Below are positions 21,177 to 34,793 of a stretch of DNA of 64,000 nucleotides, piece after piece. The notes beneath the pieces are model-generated. The model was not told where the DNA came from, ran no database searches, and worked only from the letters and a program-made list of their open reading frames with translations. The stretch comes from Chamaecyparis obtusa (lineage: Eukaryota > Streptophyta > Pinopsida > Cupressales > Cupressaceae), in NCBI GenBank assembly GCA_027943335.1, contig BSBK01000871.1, positions 1,447,501-1,511,500 of the forward strand, given 5' to 3'. Within the stretch, counting starts at the first letter, position 1. Each line of letters opens with the position of its first letter. A program made the position numbers and the translations under genes.

Positions 21177-22849
21177 TTATAAAAGAGCGTACAGCTGATA
21201 TACGTTTATCAAACTTCTTCTTCTATTAGGCTTAGTCAAATGGGAAGAATTTGGCCCTTTGAAACTCACCATCATATCTTGTAAAGAGGCATTACAAAAG
21301 AATAACTACTACTTCAAACATAGAATTTTTCCTTCCTTTTCCACCTCTTCATGTAGTCATGTATTTGTTTCTTAGCTGATGGAAATAGGTTATCATATCC
21401 TTGAACCGAAGTTATAGAAGCATCAATCTAGGATCAACATCTTGCACTCCAAGTTTATCCTTTTCTTACCAGAATGCAGCCTCCTGGTGAAGACAAACCA
21501 TGACGTCTCAAAGATTTTAATCATATCATTCAACTTCTTACACCTTTTCACAACTGCCCAATAACATCAACTAGCACTCAGGAGCAGCCTCAAAAATTGA
21601 AAAAAGGGCCTGACATGAGAGCACCATAGGGAAGACAAGCTCACCTCCATCATTATAATAAGCCAGTCAAAGGAAATTTCTCAGAAAGACTTGAGCCCAA
21701 AGATTTAAACGATCAAACATGGCCACTTGAAAACTAAAACTGCCAGTACTACCAAAATCACATAAATTGCCTCCAAAAATGGCTTTAAAAACTCACTCAC
21801 TGAGATCTTCAAGAACCGGAAACTTAGGCCCTAATTTACCTCATACGGGGAATATGAATCCATAATCATCTTCCTCATAAAGTCAAAATGTTGATCACAA
21901 TCAAATGCCAAAGTCAACCTGTCAGGCATATTCAGAATAAAAAATAGTGAAATAAGTAGAAATTGGTTTTGGAATTGGCCTAGGAAAGTGGCCAAATGGA
22001 TTGGTAGAGAACTCAAAATATTCAAGAAAGTACACTTCCAGGTCTATAGTATGAAACAACTCTCAATTGTGCTAGAGCATGACTAGGGTGCAAACGATAA
22101 AGCCTCAAATTTGGCTACTCAGAAAATTGGACAAAGCACTCCTAGCAAAACTTAACAATCTACAAACGGAATGACACTGGTAAACAGGTCAAACGGGCAC
22201 TTGGAGGGCTTAAAATTTGCAATATGACTCATTCTCATACCTACACTATGATGCAACAACCGGCATGAAATTATCAATCACTGGGAAAAAGATGCAGATC
22301 TCCAAAGTGAGCTACTCAGTGAAATTCAAGAAACATACTAAATGCAGATTTTTGGGAACACCTTTAAATGACCACTTCTAAAACTAGTCAAAACTGAAAT
22401 CCAGGACCTAAAACATATTAAGAACATCAAATGATAGGTGATGAACACCCTATCCAAGTGACTCCTCAAGAAAATCAACAGATCCATATTTTAAATGCAC
22501 TCAAACTAGGCATCTTTCAATGATTTTCAAATGCACAATTCTGACACTTAGACAATTTTTTGAATATGGACCCAAAAACATATAAAAAATTTTTGAGCCC
22601 CAACAGTGGCTCTGACTGGGGACACGTGCCCCATGCGGACATGCAGAGGATCCAAAATCTTTGGTATGACAGACCACCAAAAGAGAATCAATTTTATGTT
22701 CACTTTCTACCTCCTTAAAACTCTGAACAAGGAATCCCTCAACCAACCACCGAACAACTGAAACAAAGTGACTTTACAAAATTTACAAATATTTACAAAG
22801 GACTTCAAAACTCTGTCATCATGAGTCAACATTTATCTCTATCAAAGAT

Positions 22850-24953
22850 TTAATTCTCATTTGCATGAATCCAAGGTAACCTGAAAACACTTCTTTTGCT
22901 GACAAGATCCACCATACTGGAACAAATCTTCAGCATACCATAAAGAAAAATACGGGTATCTTCACTATCATTTAGCATTTGAAAATCACTTGAATTCTGA
23001 AAATATTGATCATTGTGCAACATAGAAATGTTACACTCTTCAAAAATTATAACCAGCTGAGAAAGAAAGCATTCTGATTTAGGCATAAAGCTGGACACAT
23101 GTTGGCTTTCTTCAAAGATGGCTTGAACATCAAAATAAAACCTCTCGAATTCAACCTCTTGCACATCATGTGAATGTTTAAACAAATCACCGTTAACCAT
23201 AAATTGTGGCTCCAAATCTATCTCATTTTGAAAAACATCAGTATGATGAATTGGGAAAATAAAAGATTTAAAATCTGCCTCAGAATTTATACATTCCTCC
23301 TGATTCTTTTCAGCCTCTTTTGCAAACAAAACATCATCATTCATTTCATCAAAATCCTAAGGGAACACACATACCTCTGGATAAAAAAGCTAATCATTTG
23401 TAGGACTTGAAACTTCATCCATTTCTTCATGAAACATTTCAAAATTTGGCATGAATAAATCAACCGGCAGCCCATTACATACATTCTCATCTTGGCACAT
23501 GTTTTCTGAGCACAAATCACTATCAAAGGGAGCACTGCTAGCATTGCTAATCTTTGTTTGACAAGATACTATCTCAATGCCATTAACAATATCATAATTA
23601 CCAATGTCTACATCAAACAAGTTGATTTCCATTTCTGGTGAAAAATCACAATCAGTGTCACAACCATAAGAGATGCTTTCATGGAAACTTTCATAAATTG
23701 GTTTATACAATTCTGAAAGCGAATCTACTTTAGCATCCTCAATCATGTCCTCACTTAAACAAATTTCAGTTTCATACTCAAAATTTTCCAAATCAATGGA
23801 ATAATTTGGAAATGCTAAGACTTGACTCATCATCACAAATTGAATGTATCTCAGACTTGATATCAATATTTTCACAAACATCAGATGCCTCTAAATCTGG
23901 ATAATGAAAACCATTTGAAAAACAAACCTCATGCTGCAATTCAGACAAAGAAGGCATCATTCTAAGCTCATGGGAATCAATACATTTATCAAATAAGTGA
24001 TCACAAAGATCACCTGCAAGACTTCTAAAGTAATCATTATTTTCCGCAACAACTCCATCATATTGCTGCTCTTGAACTCTCATTGCTGAGAATTCATTTT
24101 CCCCCAAATCATCTGAGTTATTATTATTCTGAACTTGGGGCTGATTATAGAGATCACAAACAATATTAGGCTCAAAAGTTTGAAACAATTTTGAAGGCCC
24201 AATTTGATTTCCATTAGTTGAAATTACACCAATTGGATCATAACACTTGTCATGATTTTCATTACTTACTTGAATCACCGAATTAGTATCAACACTTGGG
24301 AAAGTTATCTCATGAAATCTTGCATTTTCAGCACCATGAAGCTTTGACAATCCAAACCTTTTCATCCTTTCTATGTCTGATGCCAATTGGAAAGCATGAT
24401 GAATATTTTTTTGTTCCATGTCTCTCAACAAGTAACCCATTTTACTATCAAATGCAACCAAGTAAATTACTAAAGATAATGCATCATGTGGTTTGCAATT
24501 CTCCAGAATTCAGTTTATGGTTGTCCCAAATCTGAGATTGAAAGAAGTAACTGACTAATCATTTCCTTTATGAATGCCGACAAGATCAACTAATAGACTG
24601 TATTCACAAATGAATTCTCCATATTTTTCAATAAATGTTGATTCAAAATTCTTCCATGAATAGATATAATGGTAGGACAGAAATGTAAACCATTCCCTAG
24701 CACTTCCTACCAGTGATTGTACAGACAATCTCATAATCACATCTTCATGGCTGACATCAAAATCCTCAATCAGGTCCATGAATGCACTTAAATGCTTTTT
24801 AGCTGATTTTTCTTTTCCCCCATTAAATTTGGGCAAGCATTTTCTTATTTTCGGGGGTATTACATTCAGGTAACCAGGAATACCCTCAAAGTCTAGAGGT
24901 GAATAACATTTAAAACCTCTTCTATCTCCTGGTTGGGATACCCTTTGAGACAT
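22850..24953 (-). pseudogene. array 1 gag plus acidic extension, copy 1
   Basis: Start ATG at 24953 (MSQRVSQPGDRRGFKCYSPL). The first ~250 codons match the retrotransposon gag domain: PKFNGGKEKSAKKHLSAFMD, MRLSVQSLVGSAREWFTFLS and FIEKYGEFICEYSLLVDLVG. A stop at 24555 and one near 24506 lie in the same frame. From about 24400 the protein is rich in Asp/Glu/Ser/Asn with no motif I recognise (for example DDLGENEFSAMRVQEQQYDG and AENNDYFRSLAGDLCDHLFD). Near 23800 the frame shifts, and it continues to the TAA at 22850 (RLPWIHANEN). No protease, RT or integrase follows. Gag would package the RNA; the role of the acidic part is unknown. Confidence 0.72.
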
Positions 24954-25634
24954 GACTACATTTGGAGATACACAAGGCTAGGAAAACTCAGAGTACATTT
25001 CTACTTTCTACAAACAACCACAACCATGTTTATGTAAACTCAAGCATACATACTATGCAGATTTCACCCATGGTGAAACTAACATATCCCTTTGAAAAAT
25101 TATTTGCATACACCAAAACACAATAGTTGAAACTATCCAAATCTTGTATGCAAAGCACATTAACTCTTCCCTTTCACTTAGTGTCTTTTAATCACTGAAT
25201 AGGGAAACAAATTTTACACATGAATTCCATGAAATAACTTGATATGAAAATCAAATACCTGGGAACAATGTGATTGCTGCAAAACACTGATCTAAAGCCT
25301 TCTCCAAATCACCTCTCAAACATCAGTAGAGTCACCACCTCTTTACAGAGGACCAAAATAAAATACCTGAGAACCTTTCTTAATCTTGGACATTCTTCAA
25401 AACCAGCAAACACAACACACCTCACAGGATTTCTATTTGTCAAGAACACATATGCATTACAACTTCATATTAAAAAACACTAATCAAATAGAGATTTCAG
25501 AGTTGCCACTCACATTCAGTGAGATAATATAAATTTTTTTGAAAAGAATTGACTTTATGATCACTTAACCAAACTCTGGGATAATTCAGCCAAGCAAAGA
25601 AAAATCATCTTAAACTTTATGTCCTGTATTTTTT

Positions 25635-25651
25635 CCCCAGCAGAGTCGCCA
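25635..25651 (-). promoter_or_regulatory. primer-binding site of array 1 interior 1
   Basis: On the minus strand TGGCGACTCTGCTGGGG starts three bases after the LTR2 end (...GCACTAACA). This type of TGGCGACTC primer site is familiar from plant Ty3 elements. It establishes the element's direction. Confidence 0.8.
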
Positions 25652-25654
25652 ATT

Positions 25655-28600
25655 TGTTAGTGCATTTTCTTGTTGAATCCTAAAACACAACCTTGAGTGC
25701 TTAGATAGAACTCTTCTAATTCCTAGACTCCTAATTCACACAAGAAATGACTAATTAACAAGGACCAAGTCCTTCTTCACTTCAAGCATTTAGCTATAGG
25801 TGGGTGTACCTATTTTAGATCCACTTCTTAAAAGGATCACAACACTAGTTTATATCCTTGATACAAACTTGATCTTATCAGCCCTTCAAACATACATGAA
25901 AAGTAAATAATCTTTTAAATTTTGAGATGATGAAATCCCTACAAATTGAGGATAAACTAGTGCCTTATCCTAGGGCAGAGAGTCAGAAAGAGAATACATA
26001 CATCTACAGAGAACTCCTAAATGAAAACATCCAGAACCCAGATGAAGTGCCTTACAAATCACCCTCTCTTAAACACATTTAATCATCAAATTCTTGCAAA
26101 AATCCTGAGCTCTCAGAGATTAACCTAAAGATTTTACCCTTTCCTTGAAAGGAACTAGAGATTGAAATCATAAATACCTTGTAAATGGTGCACTAAAACT
26201 ACCTTAGAGATTCAACACACAAAAGCTCAAGAATTCAGACAAAAAGACAACATAGATATGCAAGGGATTCCAATGTATTTAGGTAGAAATTTAATGTATC
26301 AACACATTCCAAATCTGACAAACATTCTCAGGAAGATCAACAATAGAGCCAAAGCCTCTCCATACAGTAAAAATTTCAACATCCTTTACAATAGAGAGAA
26401 AAATCAGAGATATAGCAAAAGGAGGTCAGTTACACAAAACTGACAATTGTCCACTTAGCATCAAAATATCTCCAACATTCCTCTCTCCTGATTTGCAACT
26501 GATTTCTCTTCAACTAATTCACACTCCTGCAATCATTTCCCAAATTGATTTGATTCCATTTTCCAAGAAAATGATCTGATCCCAAAATGCAAAAGCCCAT
26601 ACTATTCTTTCCCATCACTCTGAAACTGAAAATAATCATGGCCATCAGATTCATGGTCTTCTCCTATTTCTAAAAACATATAACATGTCTATAATTGGTT
26701 AAAAATCAAGCTTCTAGGCATTAATTTTGTGAAGAGGTCCTTTCATTTAAATTTTTCAATTTTCTCTAATGTTTGAACTATGTTATATTCTTTGAAATCT
26801 AGATTTTTTATATCATTTCTACACTTTATGCTCAGGAGGCACCCGAATCTGTCAAGTGTCATCGTGCAATTGGTTGCTAGCACTAACCCTAGGTTAACCA
26901 CCTGATTAGGAGAACTGGTGACTTTACACATTCTTCAGATCTTTGAATTCCATGACAAACCATGGTTACCTCTGGTGATCATGTGAATAGGCCATTCTCG
27001 CAATCTCTAGATCAATCTTTAACCTCATGTCAAATATGGAGAATGGGTGACTAAACCCATTCTCCCAATCTCTGAATGATTTTACATTAACCGCCAAGAT
27101 CTAGAGAGTCAGTGACTATGGTGATGTCCTATTCTCTAAATGTTTGCCTCTAACTACAAAGAACTTGGAGATTGCGTGACGGAAGGCTTGCCGAATTGTG
27201 AAATGCTATCACTAACCACCAGTATATGTGGCAACTGGGTGACTACACATTCACCAAATCTTAAAATAATTCCTCCTAACCACCAGCCATCTGGCAACCC
27301 AGTGACCTAGATAATTGACCGCCAACTCCAAATTGTTGAATGTTTTTTTAACCGTCGGCATCATTCCGTGAATGTGGGCCTGCTTCCCACATGTCCTCTT
27401 CATTGGTCATGTCATCATCACTCCTTCACAAAATTTCCTTACCTATGGGCCTATTGGCATGCTTTCCAAGGCACCTACAAGCAGTCGCGTGCATAGAGCC
27501 TTTTCTCTTCAATCTATTTCATTAAGTGAGAACCATTGCATATAAACACCCAAACTTCCCCATTCCAGATGAATGTGGGATTATTATGCTGAAGATTTTT
27601 AAATTTCTTACCAAAATATTGCCAGCCCAGTTGTCATGCATACCTAAGCAGGCCCACAGGGTAGAGGACACACATAGCCCTTATTTCACTTGCTTTACAC
27701 TACATGTGAGCAGCCATGTATTTAAATGCCTATAAGGACCGAAACAGTGTGCATGTGGGATAAACCCACATGCACACTATTTGCACATTTCATTCTCCAG
27801 CCATGGCCTGCACATGCCCACACTCAGCTCTCTTCATTTGATGCTTACCCCCTAATGTCATTAGCATTTCTCCCCATGCCTCACGCATTCTTTCACTAGT
27901 GCATGAGCTACTTTTATATTCACGCTACCAACCAGCATGCAAAGTATTCATTGCCTCATGTAAATCCCTATTCACTTGGAAGCCAAAATTCATGCACTGG
28001 CTTCTATATTTGATTGGCACCATCACATGTATTGAGACATGTCTCCACCTCATGCATAGGTAGCCCCCCTCCTTGGCATTTTGCGTGAGCTGCTAGCATT
28101 TACCTTGCTATTCCACATAAGGCTCACGCTGGACCTTGGCATTTGAAATTGTGTAGGCCCCTTGTCTTAACACGTGAGGCCTCCACTCTATGTGTTGCCA
28201 TCCTTTATTGCTTGCACAAGGCATTTCTACCCTCCACTCACATTGGTGTCTTCCACGCAGGTCTCCCTTTTCTTCTTATCACCACATCCTTCTCCCCTTT
28301 ATGGTATTTTCTTTGTTTTTATTTTTATGTGCAGATTTGCCTCAATTGGCATCACCTGCACCCTTAGCAAGAAATGGTTACTCTTTATTGTGCAGGCAAG
28401 TGTGTGGGCTCCTAGTATATGCATGAGAAACCCCCTTTTTAGTGCGTGATTCTTAGCATACTTGTGCTAACCTTTAAAATAAAATGTGATGGCCTTTGTG
28501 CTTGTTTGCAAGCTACCTTATGCAACTTGTAGCACACTTCCCCCTCAATGGTGTGTGAGGTTTGTCAGAAACTTGGAAACCTATACACATATCACACATG

Positions 28601-30492
28601 CTCCATTTGACATTGTGTAGGTCATCCCCTTTTATATAGCTTCACACAATAGCCACTACATATGGCGTGAGGCCTCCATCTAATTGCATAGGGCCTCGTC
28701 CATTTCATTTGCACAAGGCTTTATTCAAACACACACATGCACAGTCCCATTAAAAAAAACACAATCCTTCTTGTTAAAAAATGTGGTTAATGCTTTCTTT
28801 TCCCCTAGAGATGATGTGTGGGAACAAGCTATTTGGGCTTCTGGCAAATCTAATTGGTAATAGCACTCAGTTTAGAGATATAGTCCTCAGTCATGGTGCC
28901 CTTATACAACTCATGGCCCAATTGAATCATCATACAAAACTCTCAATGCTGAGAAATGTTACTTTTGCACTGCATAATATCTGTCATGGCATACTGCAGC
29001 CACTCTTCGAGTAGATAAAATTAGCACTTCCAACCCTTAGTAGGCTGATTCAAATATATGATGAGGAAATCTTGTCAGATACATGTTGGGCTCTTTCATA
29101 CCTATTAGATGGAACAAGTGATGGAATCAAGTTGTGATAGATGTTGGTGTTTTCCATAAACTTGTTATAAAAGAGTGTACAACTAATATACATTTATCAA
29201 ACTTCTTCTTCTGTTAGGTTTAGTCAAGTGGGAAGAATTTGGCCCTTTGAAACTCACCATCATATCTTGTAAAGAGGCATTACACAAGAATAACTACTGC
29301 TTCAAACATATAAGCTTTCCTTCCTCTTCCGCATCTGCATGCAATCATGTCTTTGTTTCTTAGCTGATGGAAATAAGCTATCATATCCTTGAACCAAAGT
29401 TATAGAAGCATTAATCCAGGATCAACATCTTGCATTCCAAGTTTATCCTTTTCTTACTAGAATGCAGCCTCCCAATGAAGACAAACCATGATGTCTCGTA
29501 GATTTTAATCATATCATTCAACTTCTTATGCCTTTGCACAAATGCCCAATAACATCAACTAGCACTCGGGAGAAGCCTCAAAAACTGACAAAAGGGCCTG
29601 ACAATAGATCGCCATTGGGAAGACAAGTTCACCTTCATCATTATAATATGTCAATGAAAGGAAATTGCTCAGAAAGACTTGAGCCCAAAGATTTAAACAA
29701 TCAAACATGGCCACTTGAAAACTAAAACTACCAGTACTGCAAAATCACATAAATTACCTCATAAAGTCAAAATATTGATCACAATCAAATGCCAAAGTCA
29801 ACATGTCAGGCATATTCAGAATAAAAAATAGTGAAATAAGAAGAAATTCATTTTGGAATTGGCCTTGGAAAGTGGCCAAATGGATTGGCAAAGACCTCAA
29901 AATCTTCAAGAAAGTAAAATTCCAGGTGTATAGTATGAAACAAATCTCAATTGTACTTGACCATGAATAGGGCACAAACTATAAAGCCTCAAAGTTGGCT
30001 ACTTAGAAAACTGGACAATGCACTCCTAGCAAAACTTAACAATATGCAAACGGAATGACACTGGCAAACAGGTCAAACGGGCACGTGGGGGGCTAAAAAT
30101 TGGCAAGATGACTCATTCTCATACCTACAGTATGATTCAAAAACTGCCATGCAATGATGAATCACTGGGAAAAATATGAAGACCTCCAAAGTGAGCTACA
30201 ACTCAGTGAAATTCAAGAAACATACTAAATGCAGATTTTTGGGAACACCCTTAAATGACCACTTCTAAAACTTGTCAGAACTGAAACCCAGGACCTATAA
30301 TGTAATAAAAACATCAAATGATAGGTGATGAACATGCTATCCAAGTGACTCCTCAAGAAAATCAACAGGTCCATATTTTAAATGCACTCAAACTATGCAT
30401 CTTTCAATGATTTTTAAATGCACAATTCTAACACTTAGATAATTTTTTGAATATGGACTCAAAAACACATACTAAATTTTTTAGCCCCAACA
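25655..30492 (-). repeat. array 1 LTR2
   Basis: 4,838 bp, starting TGTTAGTGCATTTT and ending AGCCCCAACA in plus orientation. It lacks the DNA transposon of LTR1 and also a ~220-bp segment that in LTR1 lies near 20515-20735. It carries importin-alpha copy 2. Confidence 0.87.
28809..29163 (+). pseudogene. captured importin-alpha fragment, copy 2
   Basis: Same fragment as at 20821, with the same splice acceptor (CCCCTAG at 28802-28808) and the same 1-base shift early in the exon. Readable blocks: FRDIVLSHGALIQLMAQLN, KLSMLRNVTFALHNICHG. A TAG in place of a Gln codon (FE*IK) at about 29012 and DEEILSDTCWALSYLLDGTS show further decay. The shared early frameshift means capture and damage came before the LTRs were multiplied. 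Confidence 0.86.
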
Positions 30493-30737
30493 GTGGCTCT
30501 GACTAGGGACACGTGCCCCATGCAGGCATGCAGAGGATCTAGAATCTTTGGTACAACAGACCATCCAAAGAGAATCAATTTTCTGTTCACTTTCTACCTC
30601 CTTAAAATTCTGAACAAGGAACCCCTCAACCAACCATCGAACAACTGAAACAAAGTGACTTTACAAAATTTACAAATATTTACAAAGGACTTCAAAACTG
30701 TGTTAGCATGAGTCAACATTTATCTCTATCAAAGATG

Positions 30738-32700
30738 TAATTCTCATTTGCACGAATCCAAGGTAACCTAAAAACACTTCTTTTGCTGACAAGATCCACC
30801 ATACTGGAACAAATCTTTAGCATACCATAAAGAAAATAATCGGTATCTTCATTATCATTTACCATTTGAAAATCACTAGAATTCTAAAAATATTGATCAT
30901 TGTGCAACATAGAAATGTTACACTCTTCAAAACTTATGACCAACTGAGGAAGAAAACATTCTGATTCAAGCATATAGCTAAACACATGCTAGCTTTCTTC
31001 AAAGATGGCTTGAACATCAAAATAAAACCTCTTGAATTCAACCTCTTACACATCATGTAAATGTTCAAACAAATTACCTTTAACCACAACTTGTGGCTCC
31101 AAATCTATCTCATTTTGAAAAACATCAATATGCTAAATTGGGAAAAAAAAAGATTCAAAATCTGCCTGAGAATTTATACATTCCTCCTGATTCTTTTCAG
31201 CCTCTTTTGCAAACAAAACATCATCATTCATTTCATCAAAATCCTGAGGGAACACACATAGCTCTGGCTGAAAAAGGTAATCATTTGTAGGACTTGAAAC
31301 TTCATCCATTTCTTCATGAAACATTTCAAAATTTGGCATGAATAAATCAACCAGCAGCCCATTACATACATCCTCATCTTGGCACATGTTTTCCAAGCAC
31401 AAATCACTATCAGAGGGAGCACTGTCAACATTGCTAATCTCCATTTGACAAGACACTATCTGAATGCCATTAACAATATCATAGTTACCAATGTCTACAT
31501 CAAACAAGTTGATTTCCATTTCTGGTGAAAAATCATAATTAGTGTCACAACCATAAGAGATGCTTTCATGGAAATTTTCATAAACTGGTTTATACAATTC
31601 TGAAAGTGAATCTACTTCAGCATCCTCAATCAAGTCCTCACTTAAACAAATTTCAGTTTCATATTCAGAATTCACCAAATTAATGGAAGAATTTGGAAAT
31701 GCTAAGACTTGACTCATCATCACAAATTGAATGTATGTAAGACTTGATATCAATATTTTCACAAACATTAGATGCCTTTAAATCTGGATAATGAAAACCA
31801 TTTGAAAAAAAAACCTCATGTTGCAATTCAAACAAAGAAGGCATCATTCTAAGCTTATGGGAATCAATACATTTATCAAATAAGTGATCACAAAGATCAC
31901 CTGCAAGACTTCTAAAGTAATCATTATTTTCCGCAACAACTCCATCATATTGCTGCTCTTGAACTCTCATTGCTGAGAATTCATTTTCCCCCAAATCATC
32001 TGAGTTATCATTATACTGAACTTGGGGCTGACTATAGAGATCACAAACAATATTAGGCTCAGAAGTTTGAAACAATTTTGAAGGCCCAATCTGATTTCCA
32101 TTAGTTGACATTACACCAATTGGATCATAACACTTGTCATGATTTTCATTACTTACTTGAATCACCGAATTAGTATCAACACTTGGGAAAGTTATCTCAT
32201 GCAATCTTGCATTTTTAGCACCATGAAGCTTTGGCAATCCAAACCTTTTCATCCTTTCTATATCCGATGCCAACTAGAAAGCATGATGAAGATTTTTTCG
32301 GTTCCTTGTCTCTCAACAAGTAACCCATTTTTCTATCAAATGCAGCCAAGTAAATTACTGAAGACAATGCATCATGTGGTCTAAAATTCTCCAGAATTCT
32401 CTTTAGTGCTGTCCCAAATCTGAAATTTAAAGCATTAACTAACTCATATTTTCCTATATGAATGCCGACAAGATCAACTAAGAGACTGTATTCACAAATG
32501 AATTCTCCATATGTTTCAATAAATATTGATTCAACATTCTTGGGTGGACAGAAATGTAAACCATTCCCTAGCACTTCCTAACAGTGATTGTACAAACAAT
32601 CTCATAATCACATCTTCATGGCTAACATCAAAATCCTCAATTAGGTCCATGAATGCAGTTAAATGCTTTTAAGCTAATTCTTCTTTTCCCCCATTAAATT
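30738..32700 (-). pseudogene. array 1 gag plus acidic extension, copy 2
   Basis: Collinear with copy 1 but without its first ~45 codons. Gag is readable as FIETYGEFICEYSLLVDLVG near 32500 and PHDALSSVIYLAAFDRKMGY near 32350. The acidic part is open at 32273-31680 and, after the same frame change as in copy 1, at 31768-31133. Below that, a stop (PI*HID) interrupts a stretch that is open in copy 1. The two copies together show one ancestral frame of about 700 codons. Confidence 0.7.
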
Positions 32701-32916
32701 TGGTCAAGAATTTTCTATTTGTTAGGAACACATATGCATTACAACTTCATATTAGAAAACACTAATCAAACAGAGATTTCAGAGTCGCCACTCTCATTCA
32801 GTGATATAATATAACAATTTTTGAAAAGAATTGACTCTATGATCACTTAACTAGACTCTGGAATAATTCAGTCAAGCAAATAAAATGCATCTTAAACTTG
32901 TTGTCCTTTATTTCTT

Positions 32917-32933
32917 CCACAGCAGAGTCACCA
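32917..32933 (-). promoter_or_regulatory. primer-binding site of array 1 interior 2
   Basis: TGGTGACTCTGCTGTGG on the minus strand, just after the end of LTR3. It differs from the interior 1 site at two positions. Confidence 0.7.
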
Positions 32934-34433
32934 ATTTGTTAGTGCATTTTCTTGTTGAATCCTAACACACAACCCTAAGTGTTAGATAGAACTCTTCTGA
33001 TTCCTAGACCCCTGATTCACACAAGAAAAGACTAATTAATAAGGACTAAGTCCTTCTTCACTTCGAGAATTTGGCTAGAGGTAGGTGTACCTATTTCAAA
33101 TCCACTTCTTCAAAGGATCACAACACTAGTTTATATCCTTGATACAAACTTGATCTTATCAGCCCTTCAAACATACATGAAAAGTAAATAATCTTTTAAA
33201 TTTTGAGATGATGAAATCCTTTCAAATTGAGGATAGACCAGTGCCTTATCTTAGGGAAAAGAGTCAGAAAGAGAAACCATACATCTACAGAGAACTCCTA
33301 AATGAAAACATCCAGAACCCAGATGAAGTGCCTTACAAATCACCCTCTCTTAAACACATTTAATCATCAAATTCCTGCAACAATCCTGAGCTCTCAGAGA
33401 TTAACCTAAATATTTTACCCTTTCCTTGAAAGGAATTAGAGATTGAAATCACAAATACCTTGTAAATGGTGCACTAAAACTACCTTACAGATTCAACACA
33501 CAAAAGCTCAAGAATTCAGGCAAAAAGACAACACAAATATGCAAGGGATTTCAATGTATTTAGGTAGATATTCAATGTATCAACACATTCCAAATATGAC
33601 AAACATTCTTAGGAAGATCAACAATGTAGCCAAAGCCTCTCCTTACAGTAAAAATTTCAACATCCTTTACGATAGAGAGAAAAATTTGAGATATAGCAAA
33701 AGGAGGTTAGGTACACAAAACTGACAGCTATCCACTTAGCATCAAAATATCTCCAACATTCCTCTCTCCTGATCTACAACTGATTTCTCTTCAACTGATT
33801 CACACTCCTATAATCATTTCCCAAATTGATTTGATTCCATTTTCCAAGAAAATGAACTGATCCCGAAATGCAAAATCCCATACTGCTCTATCCCATCATT
33901 CTGAAACTGAAAATAATCATTGCCATCAGATTCTTGGTCTTCTCCCATTTTCAAAAACATATAACATGTCTATATTTGGTTAAAAATCAAGCCTCCAGGC
34001 ATTAATTCCGTGAAGAGGTCCTATCATTTAATGTTTTGAATTTTCTCTAATGTTTGAACTATGTTATATTCTTTGAAATCTAGATTTTTTTATATCATTT
34101 ATGCACTTTATGCTTAGGAGGCAACCGAATCCACCAAGTGTCATCATGCGATTGGTTGCTCAGACTAATCCTGGGTTAACCACCTGATTGGGAGAACTGG
34201 CGACTACACACATTCTCCAAATCTCTAAATTCCAAGACTAACCATGGTTACCTCTGGCAATCACGTGAATAGGCCATTCTTGCAATCTCCAGATGCATCT
34301 TTAACCTCAGGTCAAATTTGGAGAATGGGCGACTGAACCCATTCTCCCAATCTCTGAATGATTTTGCATTAACCACCAAGATTTAGAGATTCAACGACTG
34401 TGGTGATCTACTATTCTTCGAATGTTTGCCTCT

Positions 34434-34793
34434 AACCGTGAAGAACTTGGAGATTGCATGACTGAAGGCTCACCCAATCACGGAATGCTAGCACTAATTG
34501 CCAAGATATCTAGCGACTAGGTGACTACACATTCTCCAAATCTCAAAATACTTCCTCCTAACTGCCAGCGATCTGGCAACTCGGTGACCCAACTAACTAA
34601 CCGCCAACTCTGAAACCGTGAAGAACTTGGAGATTGCATGACTGAAGGCTCACCTAATCACGGAATTCTAGCACTAATTGCTAGGATATCTAGCGACTAG
34701 GTGACTACATGTTCTCCAGGTCTCAGAATACTTCCTCATAACCGCCAGCCATCTGGCAACTCGGTGACCCGACTAACTAACCACCAACTCTGA
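34434..34793. repeat. 180-bp tandem duplication in LTR3
   Basis: Two adjacent units, 34434-34613 and 34614-34793. Both begin AACCGTGAAGAACTTGGAG and share TCTAGCGACTAGGTGACTAC. LTR1 and LTR2 have this segment once. The units differ at several positions, so the duplication is not recent. Confidence 0.85.

Larger units (their letters stand above)
16385..22605 (-). repeat. array 1 LTR1 (3'-most in element orientation)
   Basis: 6,221 bp including a 1,050-bp DNA transposon. In plus orientation it starts TGTTAGTGCATTTTCTTG and ends GAGCCCCAACA. It is shared in order and content with LTR2 and LTR3. It contains the antisense importin-alpha fragment. In the first ~100 bp it differs from LTR2 at about 6 positions by eye. 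Confidence 0.87.
22606..25654 (-). other. array 1 interior 1
   Basis: 3,049 bp between LTR1 and LTR2. The primer site lies at its upper end and the gag plus acidic frame occupies 24953-22850. The remaining ~240 bp next to LTR1 and ~700 bp next to LTR2 are untranslated leader and trailer. Confidence 0.82.
30493..32936 (-). other. array 1 interior 2
   Basis: 2,444 bp between LTR2 and LTR3. It is collinear with interior 1 but about 600 bp shorter, because the stretch equivalent to about 24840-25432 is deleted. That removes the gag start. Confidence 0.82.
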
